Assembly: GCA_037044905.1 (NCBI GenBank)
Contig: JBAOKB010000058.1
Span: 186,001 to 250,000, forward strand
Origin: Hortaea werneckii
Taxonomy: Eukaryota > Ascomycota > Dothideomycetes > Mycosphaerellales > Teratosphaeriaceae
DNA length: 64,000 bases
Direction: 5' to 3'
Shown: positions 42,589 through 52,973 of the stretch, piece by piece
Layout: every line of letters begins with the position of its first letter
How positions within the stretch are numbered: position 1 is the stretch's first letter
Notes under the pieces: model-generated
What the model saw: the letters and a program-made list of their open reading frames with translations, nothing else
What the model was told of the DNA's origin: nothing
Database searches by the model: none
Position numbers and translations under genes: made by a program

Positions 42589-45333
42589 TCACCCGCTCTC
42601 CTGCAACTCCCTAATCTTCGCCATAAAACTGGCCGGATACCTCGCCCACTCCTCCCTCGCCGGGGGTCCCTTCCCAGGATCCGCACACCGCGCAACGACC
42701 TTGGAAATAATCTGGCCCAACAGATCCTCCGTCATGAGAACGGCTCCCGGCTGGGCATCAGGATTCAACCAGGGATCATCCGGGGCCAGCATTTGACGGA
42801 TACTGGGGCGTTTGGCGGGGTCGCGATTCAGACATTTCTTGAGGGTGGCTTTCAGGGCGGCGGGGACGATGGCGTCGCCGACGCCGCGGTCGGGGAACGA
42901 GATGCTGTGGGCCGGGTTCGTGATGGCCATGATGCGGGAGATTTGGTTGGGGATGTGCGCGAAGGGCGGTCGGCCGTAGGTCATTTGGTATAAGATGCAG
43001 CCGAGGGACCAGACGTCGCTGGCTTTGCCGATGCGCATGTCCTTTTTCAGGGGTCGGCCTTGGTCGTCTTTCCCGCTGCCGATCTGGCCTGGTTGGGGCT
43101 GGTTGGTGTCAGTGATGCTTTCCGGGGACATGTAGTTCGGGGTGCCGACGTGGCTGTCGCGGTGGACGTTGCAGGTGTTGTCTGTGTCGATGGCGTTGGC
43201 GATGCCGAAGTCGATGAGTTTGAGCCGGCCTTGGACGATGAGGAAGTTGGCGGGTTTGAGGTCTGAGTGAACAATGTCGTGGTCGTGCACGGCTTGCACG
43301 CACTCGAGCATTTCTTTCCAGTTGTAGCGGGCGGAGATGGAGTCGAATTTGGCGTCGATGCCGTTGAGTCGCAGAGTCAGAAGTCGGTTGAGATCTGTGT
43401 CACCCTTCTCCATGAGAACCAAGAGCTCCTGTTTGTCTTCGTTCAGCTCCCAATCGAAAAGTCGGACGACCCGCTCGACTTCTGTCAGCTTCCTGAGAAG
43501 ATCAATCTCGCCCTTGTATCCTACGACGGCAGCCTCATCACAATCGTCGAGCTTGACACGTTTCAAGGCGAATGTCTTGTAGTTTTCAGCCATGACACAG
43601 TACACATCACTCGAACCACCCTTGCCCAGCTTGCCCATCTGCGTAAATATCTTCCCGTTAATGACAATATGCGATCGCTTCTTCTTCGATTTGGTGACGC
43701 TAGCACCAGCCGTTGTTGTAGCTGCATCAAGAACAGACATTTTGGGCGGCGGAGCAGGTGCTGGTCGGTGAGGCGTGTTCCCACTGATAGTTCCAAGCGC
43801 CTTTCGTTCTTGTTGCTGGTTCGGCACAGGGACTGGCGTCTCTTGCGGGACGCGATGCTTGGGTTTCTCGTCATCGGACATGACGGATACGGACTGCTTG
43901 CCAAAATACTTGAAATCTTGGTCCTTGTTACGCCGGAAAGTGGGTGGTGGCATGTTCTCTTGATCCTCTGATCCATTCGTGTGTCCTTTATTCGGCATAA
44001 CTCGATAATTCGCTCGATTCAAGCTCGGCCTTCTCTGTGCTGGTCGCTGCTCGTTATCTGATCTATGGCTCTCGTAATCCATGGCTGCCTGTCTCGACTC
44101 TGGATGCTGGTGAGTGCCTGAAACTCCATCTACGGCTGGGACGCTTGGCCGTCTCCTGATGGGCTCGGGCTCAACGCTGGGTTGCCGACTTCTTGCCTGA
44201 TCGTATTGCGCCTGTCTTGAGCCAGGGCGTGATTCACTACCCATCTGGCTGTGGGAAAGGTGCGAGTTGGCATTGCGTGATTCATATGAAGCGTGGCTTT
44301 TGTAGGCGAAGTCGTGGTGCGATCCAGGTTCAACGGATGTGGCACGTGTGCTTACACTACCGTTGCGACTTCGGGCTCCGTCCACCCTAGATGCGCTCCT
44401 GTCTCGTGGAGTGTAGTTCGACGTGCTGGGCTGTGATCCTGGAGCACTCGCGTCTTCTGCTGGAGACACATTGTCTTCGCTGTCTCTTCGACGAAAACCA
44501 CGACGCACTGGTCCACTTTTCAAGAACGATCCAGTGCCTATCGGCGCTCGTTTGATGCGCTGCGAGCCAGGTGGAGCGTTTTCAGCCGACGTGTTGCGCG
44601 ATCGTCCAATCGTTGAGCTACCAAAACGAGTCGCGGTTTCCTGTGGCTGCTGAAGAGAGGCTCCATGACTTAGGTCGCTCACATGTCGGTTTCGGTCACC
44701 GGAATCAAGGCCGTGTCGAAAACCTTGCCTTGATGTGGATCGGCTGAGTGATGAAGGCACATGTTGTTGTTCGTCTTGTGAAGCATTACTATTTGCTCGT
44801 GTCCGACTCACTCTGAGGCCGCGCGGCGCCGGTGTAACGATTTCAGGTCTGCCATTGGGTTCGGGCGTTGGGTCTCGTCTTGTCGCAAACCGGTGCGGAT
44901 AAGACCCGGCCATACTGACACTTCGCTGCGCAGATCCAGAATTCTTCCCAACTTGGACCACGCGTGGTGGAGTGCCACTTCTGCCTTCTCCCGCCAGAGA
45001 CGGAGAGCTTCTTCGGATAACCTTGATGCCGGAACCTCTGTTCGGTGTGTCTAGACCAGCTTTACTGCCGCTGACAGATCGGGTGAAGCGCGGTGCTTCA
45101 CTGACATGCTCTTGCTTTGGCGGCGATGACGGCATCGGCGCATCATCAAGAAGCGCTTGGGTCACCTTGGAGAACTTGATGGCCGGCGGTGGCTCATCGT
45201 CAGAATCGCTGTCGTCCATCCCGAACCGCTGCAAGGCCGGCGCATCCGCAGAGAACCCATTATTGCTATGTAGTGCCGCGACTGGAGAAGTGCGCCGGAT
45301 GTGTGGTCGCGAATGGTGCGCAACAGCAGCCAT
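42589..45333 (-). CDS. MPS1: Mps1/TTK-type spindle checkpoint protein kinase
   Basis: Intron-less, 914 aa. A long disordered Ser/Arg/Pro-rich N-terminus (about 1-555) precedes one kinase domain at about 565-858. The glycine loop reads GKLGKGGSSDVY, the ATP lysine is in TFALKRVKLDD, and the catalytic loop is HSDLKPANFL (Ser in place of Arg of HRD, as in Mps1 kinases). Then come LIDFGIANAI for DFG and a GTPNYMSPES activation-segment end. These motifs and the ICLLIV-like start (INGKIFTQMGKLG) are those of Mps1. The enzyme phosphorylates kinetochore proteins in the spindle assembly checkpoint and acts in spindle pole duplication. Confidence 0.95.
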   Translation of the reverse strand: MAAVAHHSRPHIRRTSPVAALHSNNGFSADAPALQRFGMDDSDSDDEPPPAIKFSKVTQALLDDAPMPSSPPKQEHVSEAPRFTRSVSGSKAGLDTPNRGSGIKVIRRSSPSLAGEGRSGTPPRVVQVGKNSGSAQRSVSMAGSYPHRFATRRDPTPEPNGRPEIVTPAPRGLRVSRTRANSNASQDEQQHVPSSLSRSTSRQGFRHGLDSGDRNRHVSDLSHGASLQQPQETATRFGSSTIGRSRNTSAENAPPGSQRIKRAPIGTGSFLKSGPVRRGFRRRDSEDNVSPAEDASAPGSQPSTSNYTPRDRSASRVDGARSRNGSVSTRATSVEPGSHHDFAYKSHASYESRNANSHLSHSQMGSESRPGSRQAQYDQARSRQPSVEPEPIRRRPSVPAVDGVSGTHQHPESRQAAMDYESHRSDNEQRPAQRRPSLNRANYRVMPNKGHTNGSEDQENMPPPTFRRNKDQDFKYFGKQSVSVMSDDEKPKHRVPQETPVPVPNQQQERKALGTISGNTPHRPAPAPPPKMSVLDAATTTAGASVTKSKKKRSHIVINGKIFTQMGKLGKGGSSDVYCVMAENYKTFALKRVKLDDCDEAAVVGYKGEIDLLRKLTEVERVVRLFDWELNEDKQELLVLMEKGDTDLNRLLTLRLNGIDAKFDSISARYNWKEMLECVQAVHDHDIVHSDLKPANFLIVQGRLKLIDFGIANAIDTDNTCNVHRDSHVGTPNYMSPESITDTNQPQPGQIGSGKDDQGRPLKKDMRIGKASDVWSLGCILYQMTYGRPPFAHIPNQISRIMAITNPAHSISFPDRGVGDAIVPAALKATLKKCLNRDPAKRPSIRQMLAPDDPWLNPDAQPGAVLMTEDLLGQIISKVVARCADPGKGPPAREEWARYPASFMAKIRELQESG

Positions 45334-46359
45334 TGCGCGCTTTAACTGCTTCCCAATACAGCTTCCCTTCTCCCAACAATGCTTCGCCGATGGTATTCGG
45401 GTATATCCAAAAGGTGGGCTCGTGGCTAATGAGTGTGAGCTCGGACCGGCAGTGATGTTGTTGCTATCGTCTCGTAGTCGCTGTTTATCGCCAGGTCCAT
45501 GGACGCGGGCTAAGTATACTGGTTCGATCCAGACACGCGGCGGCGACGCAATCGCTACTCCAGAACCAGGATGTCGGCCAGTACAATGGCCGTAAGAGAG
45601 GCCAGCTAAGATTTGCCAGACGAAACAAATGCATCATCATGGCTTGGGGAGAGCTGGACGAAGTCGCGTTTTGGACGCGCCAAGCTTTGGTTGTTGCGGC
45701 AACCACAGACCGGCTCGGTCCGTAGATGCCGACCTCCCACGTCTGGGAACTTCACCAGTACAGCACATACAGTAGCAGTCACTGTCATACATCTCTATTC
45801 GACCTTTTTCTCGCCGTTTAGTATGATGTTGCAAACTAGCTCGTGTAGCATCGGTATTGGCCATCGTTACGCTCTTCCACGGTGTCGGAGGAGTAAGAAC
45901 GCACCTGAGACATAGGCATGGCAGCAAACATGGCAAAAATCTTTATAGCAGGCATCCACTGCATTTAACTCTACAGCCACTGCTACACATTCCCTATTAG
46001 CGCTATGCGATTCCTTCTTACCCTTGCCCCCCTTATTTTCTTGCCAAGATTTTCGGGCAAGAATGATCTCACGTTCGAGTACTCTCCCTCTCCAATATAC
46101 CGACATGAATATTCACGAAGCGGCAACCACGTCGACATTCACGTCCGCCCTCTCGCGAAGCGGCTCTCGAACTCGAGACACAAAAATCTTCTTTTTCGAA
46201 GTATATATTCTGTTCGGATCTCAACTTCGACACTTCTTCCATTCTCCTCAGACACTGGTAGCCACGTAACGACGCTTCTTTCGACGCTCTACCACAATCA
46301 ACTCCTTCCATAAATTTATCCTACAAAAGCAAGCCTCCTCTCGATCCAGTTTTCCAACC
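45334..46359. other. Divergent promoter region, MPS1/BTB gene
   Basis: About 1 kb with no gene supported; short overlapping ORFs on both strands have no motifs. The part near 46200-46350 is the 5' leader of the BTB gene. Confidence 0.5.
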
Positions 46360-47742
46360 ATGTCTCTTTTAGCTTCCTTTTCCCCCAACTTTCTTGACGG
46401 CGACGTCCTTATCGCCCTCTCTGACAGGACGACCGACGTCGTCCAACTCCACGCCAGCACCTTGGCTAGGTTTTCGAAGTTCTTTGAGGCGAGCTTGATG
46501 TACCAAGAGTGGGCGGAGAATAAGGCCTTTGTCTCAGAATCAGGCATGTCCGTCAAGCTACTCGAGCTAGCATTCGATGATCATGACCTGTTGCCAACTC
46601 TCGTCGGCCGAACGAATAGAACCTCGGCGCAAGAGTTTCGTCAACAGATCAATAAATACAACGAACAAGTCGAGAATCAGGAACAGGAACCTGAAGAGTC
46701 ACGTACACATTCACACTCCTCCAAACCGGAACGATTCTTGACTCCCCGCCGACAGACAAGTGCCACGATCATCTTGGCCCACAAGATCCTGTTCGCCATA
46801 ATATACGACCTGGAGATTGACTTCGACCAAGAGAGCATCCCTAGAATGGCAACAATCATCAACACCATTGTTGACCTTGCAGACGCATACGCGATGCTTC
46901 CAGAGTTCGGGATTAAGATGCACCACCTGCTTTTTAGTCGTGATCTGGGGTACGACCTAATCGCGGAGTGTCCGTACGGCATGCTTAGAGCATCCTGCAA
47001 GCTGCGCTCTCAAGTGATCTACAAAGAGGCTATGCGACACGCCGTAGGCCTCCATGCCTATACTCTCGAACTCATGGAAGATGCCAAGGCAAACGCAAGG
47101 CCCGCTGTCTTCGACTACTTCATCGAGAACAACGAGCCCGAGTTGCAAAAAGCTTTCGATGAACATGTCAGAGTCCTACGCGGAAAACTGAGGACACTTG
47201 AGAAGCAGTTGCTAAGCCTCGAGCCGGACTTTAGGTTCGAATCTGGTGTGACCGACTCTACTACAAGAGCGATCGCCACTGCCATCTTGCGGGATTGGAT
47301 CGTCAAGAATATGGTTTCTCCCAAGCACTGTAGCCACGTAGGCGTGCTCGGGCTGGCTCGCCGGGAGATCCCCATAGCAGAATTGGTATGCAGGTGGTCC
47401 AGCGGCCATTGGATGGCAATGGTCGGCCAGCAAGGCATAAGGGATGATTGGGGTTTGACAGGGCACACCGCAGTAGGCCACATGGTCCTAACGGCTTTTG
47501 GGAGAATCTACGAGCAAGCGCTGGAGGTTGTGCACGAGATCTTCCCACCGACGGACTTCGCCAAGGGACAATCGGATTCGAAGAACTTGGCGGGCTTGGA
47601 CGTTTCGAAGTCGTACGTTGCCAATATCACGTTCGAAAACGACTACAAGTACCCATGGCAAGGTACTCATCCTCCGACTTCGTTCTCGCCTTTCCGGAGC
47701 ATTGAAGAGAGTCAGGGTGCCTCGAAAAGGGACGATGAGTAG
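46360..47742 (+). CDS. BTB/POZ-like domain protein, paralogue 1
   Basis: Intron-less, 460 aa. Residues about 13-110 look like a BTB/POZ fold (DGDVLIALSDRTTDVVQLHA, RFSKFFEASL, VKLLELAFDD). A helical middle follows (KILFAIIYDLEIDFDQ, VDLADAYAMLPEFG, LRASCKLRSQVIYKEAMRHA). The C-terminus YVANITFENDYKYPWQG...SFSPF closely matches that of the inverted paralogue at 54956-56458. BTB proteins often serve as Cul3 adaptors or dimerise; no partner domain is visible. The pair is probably part of a family expanded in this lineage. Confidence 0.82.
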   Translation: MSLLASFSPNFLDGDVLIALSDRTTDVVQLHASTLARFSKFFEASLMYQEWAENKAFVSESGMSVKLLELAFDDHDLLPTLVGRTNRTSAQEFRQQINKYNEQVENQEQEPEESRTHSHSSKPERFLTPRRQTSATIILAHKILFAIIYDLEIDFDQESIPRMATIINTIVDLADAYAMLPEFGIKMHHLLFSRDLGYDLIAECPYGMLRASCKLRSQVIYKEAMRHAVGLHAYTLELMEDAKANARPAVFDYFIENNEPELQKAFDEHVRVLRGKLRTLEKQLLSLEPDFRFESGVTDSTTRAIATAILRDWIVKNMVSPKHCSHVGVLGLARREIPIAELVCRWSSGHWMAMVGQQGIRDDWGLTGHTAVGHMVLTAFGRIYEQALEVVHEIFPPTDFAKGQSDSKNLAGLDVSKSYVANITFENDYKYPWQGTHPPTSFSPFRSIEESQGASKRDDE

Positions 47743-48595
47743 AGGGAATGAATGAGCCAGATGGATAGGGAGGATGAATATCAAGAACGTAAATATGCAA
47801 TTCGATGAAATCGTAGACGGACAAAGACATTGCGAAAAAGTATCGACGGTGACATGATGATGATCAAAGCAGATGGTCGGAAACCATTACAGAAAGTCTA
47901 GCTCGGGATCGAGTCAAATGACAGGGAGACCTCCTCGTGGTCAACGACAAACAAGCCGTTCAAACCCGAAGAAGACGGCCTACCTATCAGTAGCGTTCCA
48001 TCAAAACTACCTGGGCCACTGGAACTCGAGCGTCATCAGACAGCATCGGAGTACCTGGAAGTTGGTCTCATCATCGGTGACCAACCCGACAAGTAAGAAT
48101 GTGTCCCGAAATGCAGCACGCGAGAAAGCGAGAAAGCGAGAAAGCGAGAAAAGCACAAGGAGTCATGGCTCGCGACAAAAACGCCATGAGAGTATTCATA
48201 CCCGTCACTCCCGTGATCAGCAAGGTTGCAAAGTACTATGTCGGCGTCAAAGAAGCTGCAGGTCGTCTGTTCGCCCGTGTCATCGCAGGCGACAACATTT
48301 TCTTTTATGCCGAATCCTGGCATGGGCTCCAGGATGACGAGAGCAAAAGACCCGTAAAATTGTATGTCAACAACAGAATAGTCTACATCCTCAAATGTGA
48401 CTTGCGCCTTCTCATCGGCGCCTTGGGCAGTCTCCTATGAGTGGTCCGCAGCGCCCTGAGTAGCATCTTGTGCTTGAATCGCAGTACCTTGAGCAGGGGC
48501 TTGAAGGCCATTTGCAGCTTGACCAGCCTGCTCTCGGCGCCCCCATGCGGCGTCACCAGCCTCGCCAGCAACGGCTCTGAGCTTGTTGCATGCCC
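47743..48595. other. Gene-poor region with short repeat
   Basis: No gene supported. A short GAGAAAGC repeat of about four units lies at 48121-48151. On the minus strand, 48590-48440 reads an Ala/Gln-rich segment (AGEAGDAAWGRREQAGQAAN) before a stop, possibly a gene remnant. Confidence 0.4.
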
Positions 48596-48700
48596 TTACA
48601 AGTATCTACGGTAAGGCGCTCATCCTCCGACTTCGTTCTTGCATTTCCAGAGCAACGAAGAGTGTTACCGCGCCTCGGAAAAGGAGGGCGAGCGGGGGGA
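48596..48700 (+). pseudogene. Relic of a BTB-gene 3' end
   Basis: A stretch of about 100 bases closely matches the 3' end of the BTB gene at 47648-47740: both read CTCATCCTCCGACTTCGTTC, then a TTTCC-GAGCA segment, GAAGAG, and GCGCCTCG/GTGCCTCG before a purine-rich end. The relic has frame changes and lacks the rest of the gene. It shows a third, mostly lost family copy or a local partial duplication. Confidence 0.7.
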
Positions 48701-48995
48701 AAGGGTGGCTCGGGTCTCAAACGGCAAAATGGATATGAAGGACCAACAATAAGGACGAAGAGGTAAGTATATGCGCCTGAGACGAAGGAAACTGAATGTT
48801 TTGGCAAGCGCAGACCGGCTCGCTCGCGGAAGCCGAGCGCTCGCCGCTGAACATTCTGTACGGGACCTGGGTACTACCGAGCTACCTACTGGGATCCCCG
48901 ATTCAATGTCATGAAAACCCGGCAACACCGCGCTTCAACATCGGATCCCGCTAATCTCTAGTACTGCTTCCAGCATCCTCGTCCTTGTCCGTATC

Positions 48996-49579
48996 CTAGC
49001 CAGCCAAGCCCCTGGGCCTATTCTCAGCAAGTTCACGGTCTGAGACAACTTCTGCAAGACGGCCACATCGACGGAGTTGAGATGGATGCGGCGGCATGCC
49101 CCTTGACTGGTTGTTTGCTACATGATTCCTTCGTCTTCTGCATCTGAGGTGGCGCCTGGCTACTTCTCTGTCATGTCTCTTCCTCATGGCGAGTAAGGAA
49201 TGGATGATCCGGCTTGATGTAGAAGAAAGTGCCCTCATTCGATACTCAAGGCCAGCAAAGGCTTCGTCTTGCTGGTCTTCTCGTGGCTCTTGGTTTGCTC
49301 GCTTCAAGGCTGAATGAAGCTGGTGCAAGGGCTGGGTAGCATCGACCGGGAACATCCCATATCCAGGAATTTCGGACTTGCGAAGTGGGCTTTGCGAGAT
49401 CTTGTCGAGATCCTCTTGTACACGCGCTTTTGCCACTTCAGGTGTCACAACGGATGCCGACCCACGAATGCTTTTGCGTGCCCCAATTGCCTCATCTTCC
49501 TCCTCGAGCGCAGAGACAGGTCATTAAGGTCCTGTTGAAGGTTTATGAAGTCGACATTCGAGGGTTGCATCGGGGCCAT
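48996..49579 (-). pseudogene. Frame-disrupted gene for a helical protein
   Basis: The ATG at 49579 opens MAPMQPSNVDFINLQQDLND and runs to a stop after about 46 codons. A second frame continues the same protein without an evident intron: ALEEEDEAIGARKSIRGS, then VTPEVAKARVQEDLDKISQS, YRMRALSSTSSRIIHSLL and KRHDREVA. The switch falls in the CTGTCTCTGCGCTC stretch near 49528-49515, where a two-base CT insertion would explain it. Near 49160-49080 the frame appears to drift again. An assembly error or hidden intron is possible. Family not recognised. Confidence 0.5.
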
Positions 49580-49936
49580 GTTGGCGTGCAAGCGTCAATT
49601 TGTTGGATGAATTTGAGGTGATGAGAACAGTACGATAATCAAAATTAGCGAGAGGCAAGAAGGATCATTTCATGTTACACATGCCCGTTTGTCTCATGTG
49701 AATGAGAACATTCACATGTCACTACTTCACTTCACTGTGCACATTCACGTGCCGTTGAGTCACCTGTCCTGTGACATTCTGTTCACAATACTTATCCTCC
49801 ACTTTCAGCCCACTCCATCCACATCCATCGACACACTTCCGACCCCAACCCACCAACCACCCACACACACCTTGATATAGCTTCAGTTCTACAATAGCTG
49901 TATCTTTGCCGAGTGACAAACCTTCCTGTAGTCAGC

Positions 49937-50589
49937 ATGGCCGAATTGACGCCGTCAAATCCATCCCGTGTGACACCGGCCCAGGACCTCGCCGATACGT
50001 TAGCTCATCAATACACGCTTTACAAACAGACCAAGGACCGCAAGTACCTCGATGACATGCTTGAGGCCGTGGACAGCGCAGTACCAGATCTGAAAGCCGG
50101 ACCACACACGATGGACGATGGTCTCAAGGCTTTCTTTGCCTTCGATGATGTTGCTTACAGTAACGGATTGGGAGAAGAGGAGATCAAGTCAATCAAGGAC
50201 GAGCTGAAGGTGAGTAGTCAAGAGTACAACGATAACATGTGTTTCGAGACTAACAAACAGATCAGAAAAAAACCCCGACCATGACAGACCTTGATACTGC
50301 TGTCATCCAAGACGTTCGCCGTATTGTCAAGGACAATGACTGGTCAAACCGCCTGCCTTACAGCCAAGTCGGTTTCTTTCTAGAAGCTTGTCAAGAATGC
50401 GTTCGCCCGGAGTCTGCGGAAGAAGTCAAGACGGCTGAAGTAGACAAGGTTTTGAAGATCGTGCGCATCAGCGACAAGTACGTTTGAGGATTGACGCTGT
50501 CTAACCTCAAGGACACATAGGATACCATGCAACGGGTGGTGGAGTTGCTTGAGGGGCTTATAGTGTCTGCTGGAGTTTCAAGCGAGTAA
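49937..50589 (+). CDS. Helical protein of unknown function, three exons
   Basis: Exons 49937-50209, 50266-50481 and 50521-50589; about 185 aa. Intron 1 starts GTGAGT, has an ACTAAC branch and two close AGs (ACAG and, five bases on, ATCAG). Only the second keeps the frame, giving DELK-KKTPTMTDLDT. The last intron is very short (39 nt if it starts at GTTTGA); it restores a good helix DTMQRVVELLEGLIVSA. A stronger donor GTACGT four bases earlier would give a different tail. The protein is alpha-helical throughout with no known motif (KYLDDMLEAVDSAVPDLK, VQDVRRI-type helices). Confidence 0.6.
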
Positions 50590-50917
50590 TTCCTGCTACC
50601 GAGAGCGAGAAGTAGTGCGTGCGGATTGAGGCATGCGAAGTATCATAGCTTGCCCTTGTGGGCTTCTTCAGATACTGCGAGTAACATGGCTTTCTCTCTT
50701 TCAATGGGTCATTGCCTGGAAATTTGACAATGTCAAAGCGACTCTTGTTCCCAATAACATTGGGCTTTGCCATCACTAAAGCTTTGATCAGAAGGTACTT
50801 CAACTCGCCTCACGCGGAAGCTACGTGCATCCCCATTTGCTCAGCCTCGTGTGGTCTCACTTTCTGCCAGGCTAATCAGATATTCTTGTAAAAGCTGACA
50901 TCCACGACTCGCCGGTG
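50590..50917. other. Short intergenic region
   Basis: 328 bases between the helical protein gene and F-box gene 1. Nothing recognised. Confidence 0.45.
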
Positions 50918-51493
50918 ATGGACCGAATCCAGCGTTCAACGGAGGGCACAGGAGCAGCAGTAGGTTCATACCAATTGGACTCTTCTCTCATCCCCTTACT
51001 GACTCTCTTGCAGACCAAGCCCTTCCGCCTTCTAGATCTGCCGCCTGAGCTTTGGACTCGCATTTGCACACTCGCTATCCTTGATCCTGCAGACATTACG
51101 ATCAAACAAGCCGCTTATCCAAAGCTGGTATGTCTGCAGACGCTGCAGCCGTCAATCACCCGAACCTGCCGCGCTCTACGTAGTGAATGCCTGCCCTTGT
51201 TCTACAAGCTGGTCAACTTCATCATACTGGATGAGTACGCCGACGTGGAAGGGATAGTCAAGTGGCTGCGTAGCTTAGGCAAGCGCAACAGACAACGATT
51301 TCGACGCCTATATCTGGCTTGTCGGCGCGAAGATCCTGGCTCGCCATATCTTGGGAACGAAGATGAGGCAGGTTGGGACCTTGCTGAAGTGAATATCTTG
51401 CGCGAGTTCGGGGCTCAGTTTGAAAGATCGCAGCTGGACGAATGGGTAGATCCCCAGTTCAAGGTCCTCTATAACATAAGGCTTATGAGATAA
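50918..51493 (+). CDS. F-box-like protein 1
   Basis: Exons 50918-50959 and 51014-51493; 173 aa. The 54-nt intron (GTAGGT...TTGCAG, ACTGAC branch) is a multiple of three without stops, so retention would add 18 residues. Directly after the splice the protein reads TKPFRLLDLPPELWTRICTL, a typical F-box start, followed by TRTCRALRSECLPLFYK. F-box proteins bring substrates to SCF ubiquitin ligases. No substrate-binding repeat is visible, as in many short fungal F-box proteins. Its build matches the next gene. Confidence 0.78.
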   Translation: MDRIQRSTEGTGAAVGSYQLDSSLIPLLTLLQTKPFRLLDLPPELWTRICTLAILDPADITIKQAAYPKLVCLQTLQPSITRTCRALRSECLPLFYKLVNFIILDEYADVEGIVKWLRSLGKRNRQRFRRLYLACRREDPGSPYLGNEDEAGWDLAEVNILREFGAQFERSQLDEWVDPQFKVLYNIRLMR

Positions 51494-51818
51494 GAAGAGC
51501 TGCAATGCTTGAGGTGGTTTGGCGATAATCCAGCCAGTGACGGTGGCTGCTGAGGATGCAATGGGGCGCGTGCAGCACGAAGCACGTCGTACCTTCCCTT
51601 TTTGGATATTTGGCAATTTGTCTGCCTCCGTCGAACCTCGCTTGAGCACATTTGCTACATGTTTTTCTTTCAACATCACCAATTGTACCGTGTGCGCTAG
51701 TGATTACATCGTTTCGGCGCTGCTCCGGTGCAAATACGAATTTCACTTCGGCCTCCATCCGAGAGCTACGCTCTTAAATCAAGAGAAGCTTTTATCGAAG
51801 CGATCGAAACCCGTCGAT
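51494..51818. other. Intergenic region between the two F-box genes
   Basis: 325 bases, open in the frame of the downstream gene for most of its length but without an ATG there that improves the model. It holds the promoter of F-box gene 2. Confidence 0.4.
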
Positions 51819-52413
51819 ATGACAGCCACCAAGCACCTGAAGGAAAATAAGCAAGGATCCAAAGTAAGTGCCAGACCGACTTGCGGCCAACCCTAGCGGA
51901 GCTCACTAAGATTTCAAAAAGGTATCCCGACTCCTGGACCTCCCACCTGAAATCTGGTCCAGCATTGGCAGACTTGTCATCGACTGTGCTGCAACAGTCA
52001 ACCTATCCGAAATTTATTCAAGCTTTGCGGAGAATACATTCCTCCCGGGCCTGCAGCAACCAGCCATTACACGAGTCTGCGGTTCCTTACGACAAGAGCT
52101 TCTACCATACTATTACCGGACGTGCGTTCAGTTCGAGATCTGGCCAGACTTTGCATCGCCCACGGGACAACGACTGGATCCTCGGTTGGACTGGCTTGTG
52201 ACAATTGGTCGCAGCAATCGAAAGCACATCCGCGGTATTTCGCTTAATGCGCGTCCCGGGGAGGTGGATCTGGCTAAATGGCGGTATCGAGATTGTTTAG
52301 GGCTTGAGTTTGATGTTAAGACGCAGACAAATGACCACAGTAATGGTCCTGCCCTCACCAGACTCGAACCCGCAAGCGAGGAGCAGGTGGTGTACGATAT
52401 CAGATTCTTGTAG
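51819..52413 (+). CDS. F-box-like protein 2
   Basis: Exons 51819-51863 and 51922-52413; 178 aa. Exon 1 encodes 15 residues (MTATKHLKENKQGSK), then a 58-nt intron (GTAAGT...AAAAG), then VSRLLDLPPEIWSSIGRLVI, the F-box. ITRVCGSLRQELLPYYYRTC is the counterpart of TRTCRALRSECLPLFYK in gene 1. The exon layout (14-15 codons, then the intron just before RLLDLPPE) is the same in both genes, which points to a tandem duplication followed by strong divergence. The frame is open upstream of the chosen ATG, so a longer N-terminus is possible. Confidence 0.75.
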
Positions 52414-52496
52414 CAACTGGGCTGAGCCAGCCATCTATGCGATATGAGTTCCTCAAAGCTCTCCCGAAAGACAAGGGTGTTTCGTGGCGCACCGCT

Positions 52497-52973
52497 CTAT
52501 CCATCAGCTTGCTCTTCTCCAACATTCTCAGCGAGTTCGGACGTGGTTGGTCCGTCCCTACTCGTAGCGGAATGGTCTCTAGTGGCCGAATCGTCCCAGT
52601 TCTTCCTATCGTTCTCGCGCATAGCGTAGTACGCTGTGGCGGCGCATCCCACCAGCCAAACAGTCGCAATACTCCAAGCAAGTACCCGCAGGTACCACCT
52701 CCCTTCGGAGCCCGGCATCACCCATGAGGCTAGGTGTTTGACGACTGGAGTCACTAGCGCTCTTCTCTCTTCAGTAAGATCAGGGTTGACGGTAATGAGT
52801 AAACCGAGCAATGAGAGAACAGCAGTCAGTAGTAGCAGGGCGTTAAGAACTTGGACGGCCGCCAGTAGATAGGTAATGTTCTTCGATGTCTGCAGGACGT
52901 CAAGGGTAGCGGCTACAAGTGGTGCCACTTGGTCGAAGGCTTGGTTGATCTCTTTTGAGTAGGGGATACCCAT
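52497..52973 (-). CDS. Small two-TM membrane protein, unknown function
   Basis: Intron-less, 158 aa. MGIPYSKEINQAFDQVAPLV forms a helix before a hydrophobic segment at about 35-62 (VQVLNALLLLTAVLSLLGLLI). A loop with PDLTEERRALVTPVVKHLA follows, then a second membrane segment at about 95-117 (VLAWSIATVWLVGCAATAYY) and a polar tail. There are no catalytic motifs. It is convergent with F-box gene 2 (84 bases apart). Confidence 0.72.
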   Translation of the reverse strand: MGIPYSKEINQAFDQVAPLVAATLDVLQTSKNITYLLAAVQVLNALLLLTAVLSLLGLLITVNPDLTEERRALVTPVVKHLASWVMPGSEGRWYLRVLAWSIATVWLVGCAATAYYAMRENDRKNWDDSATRDHSATSRDGPTTSELAENVGEEQADG

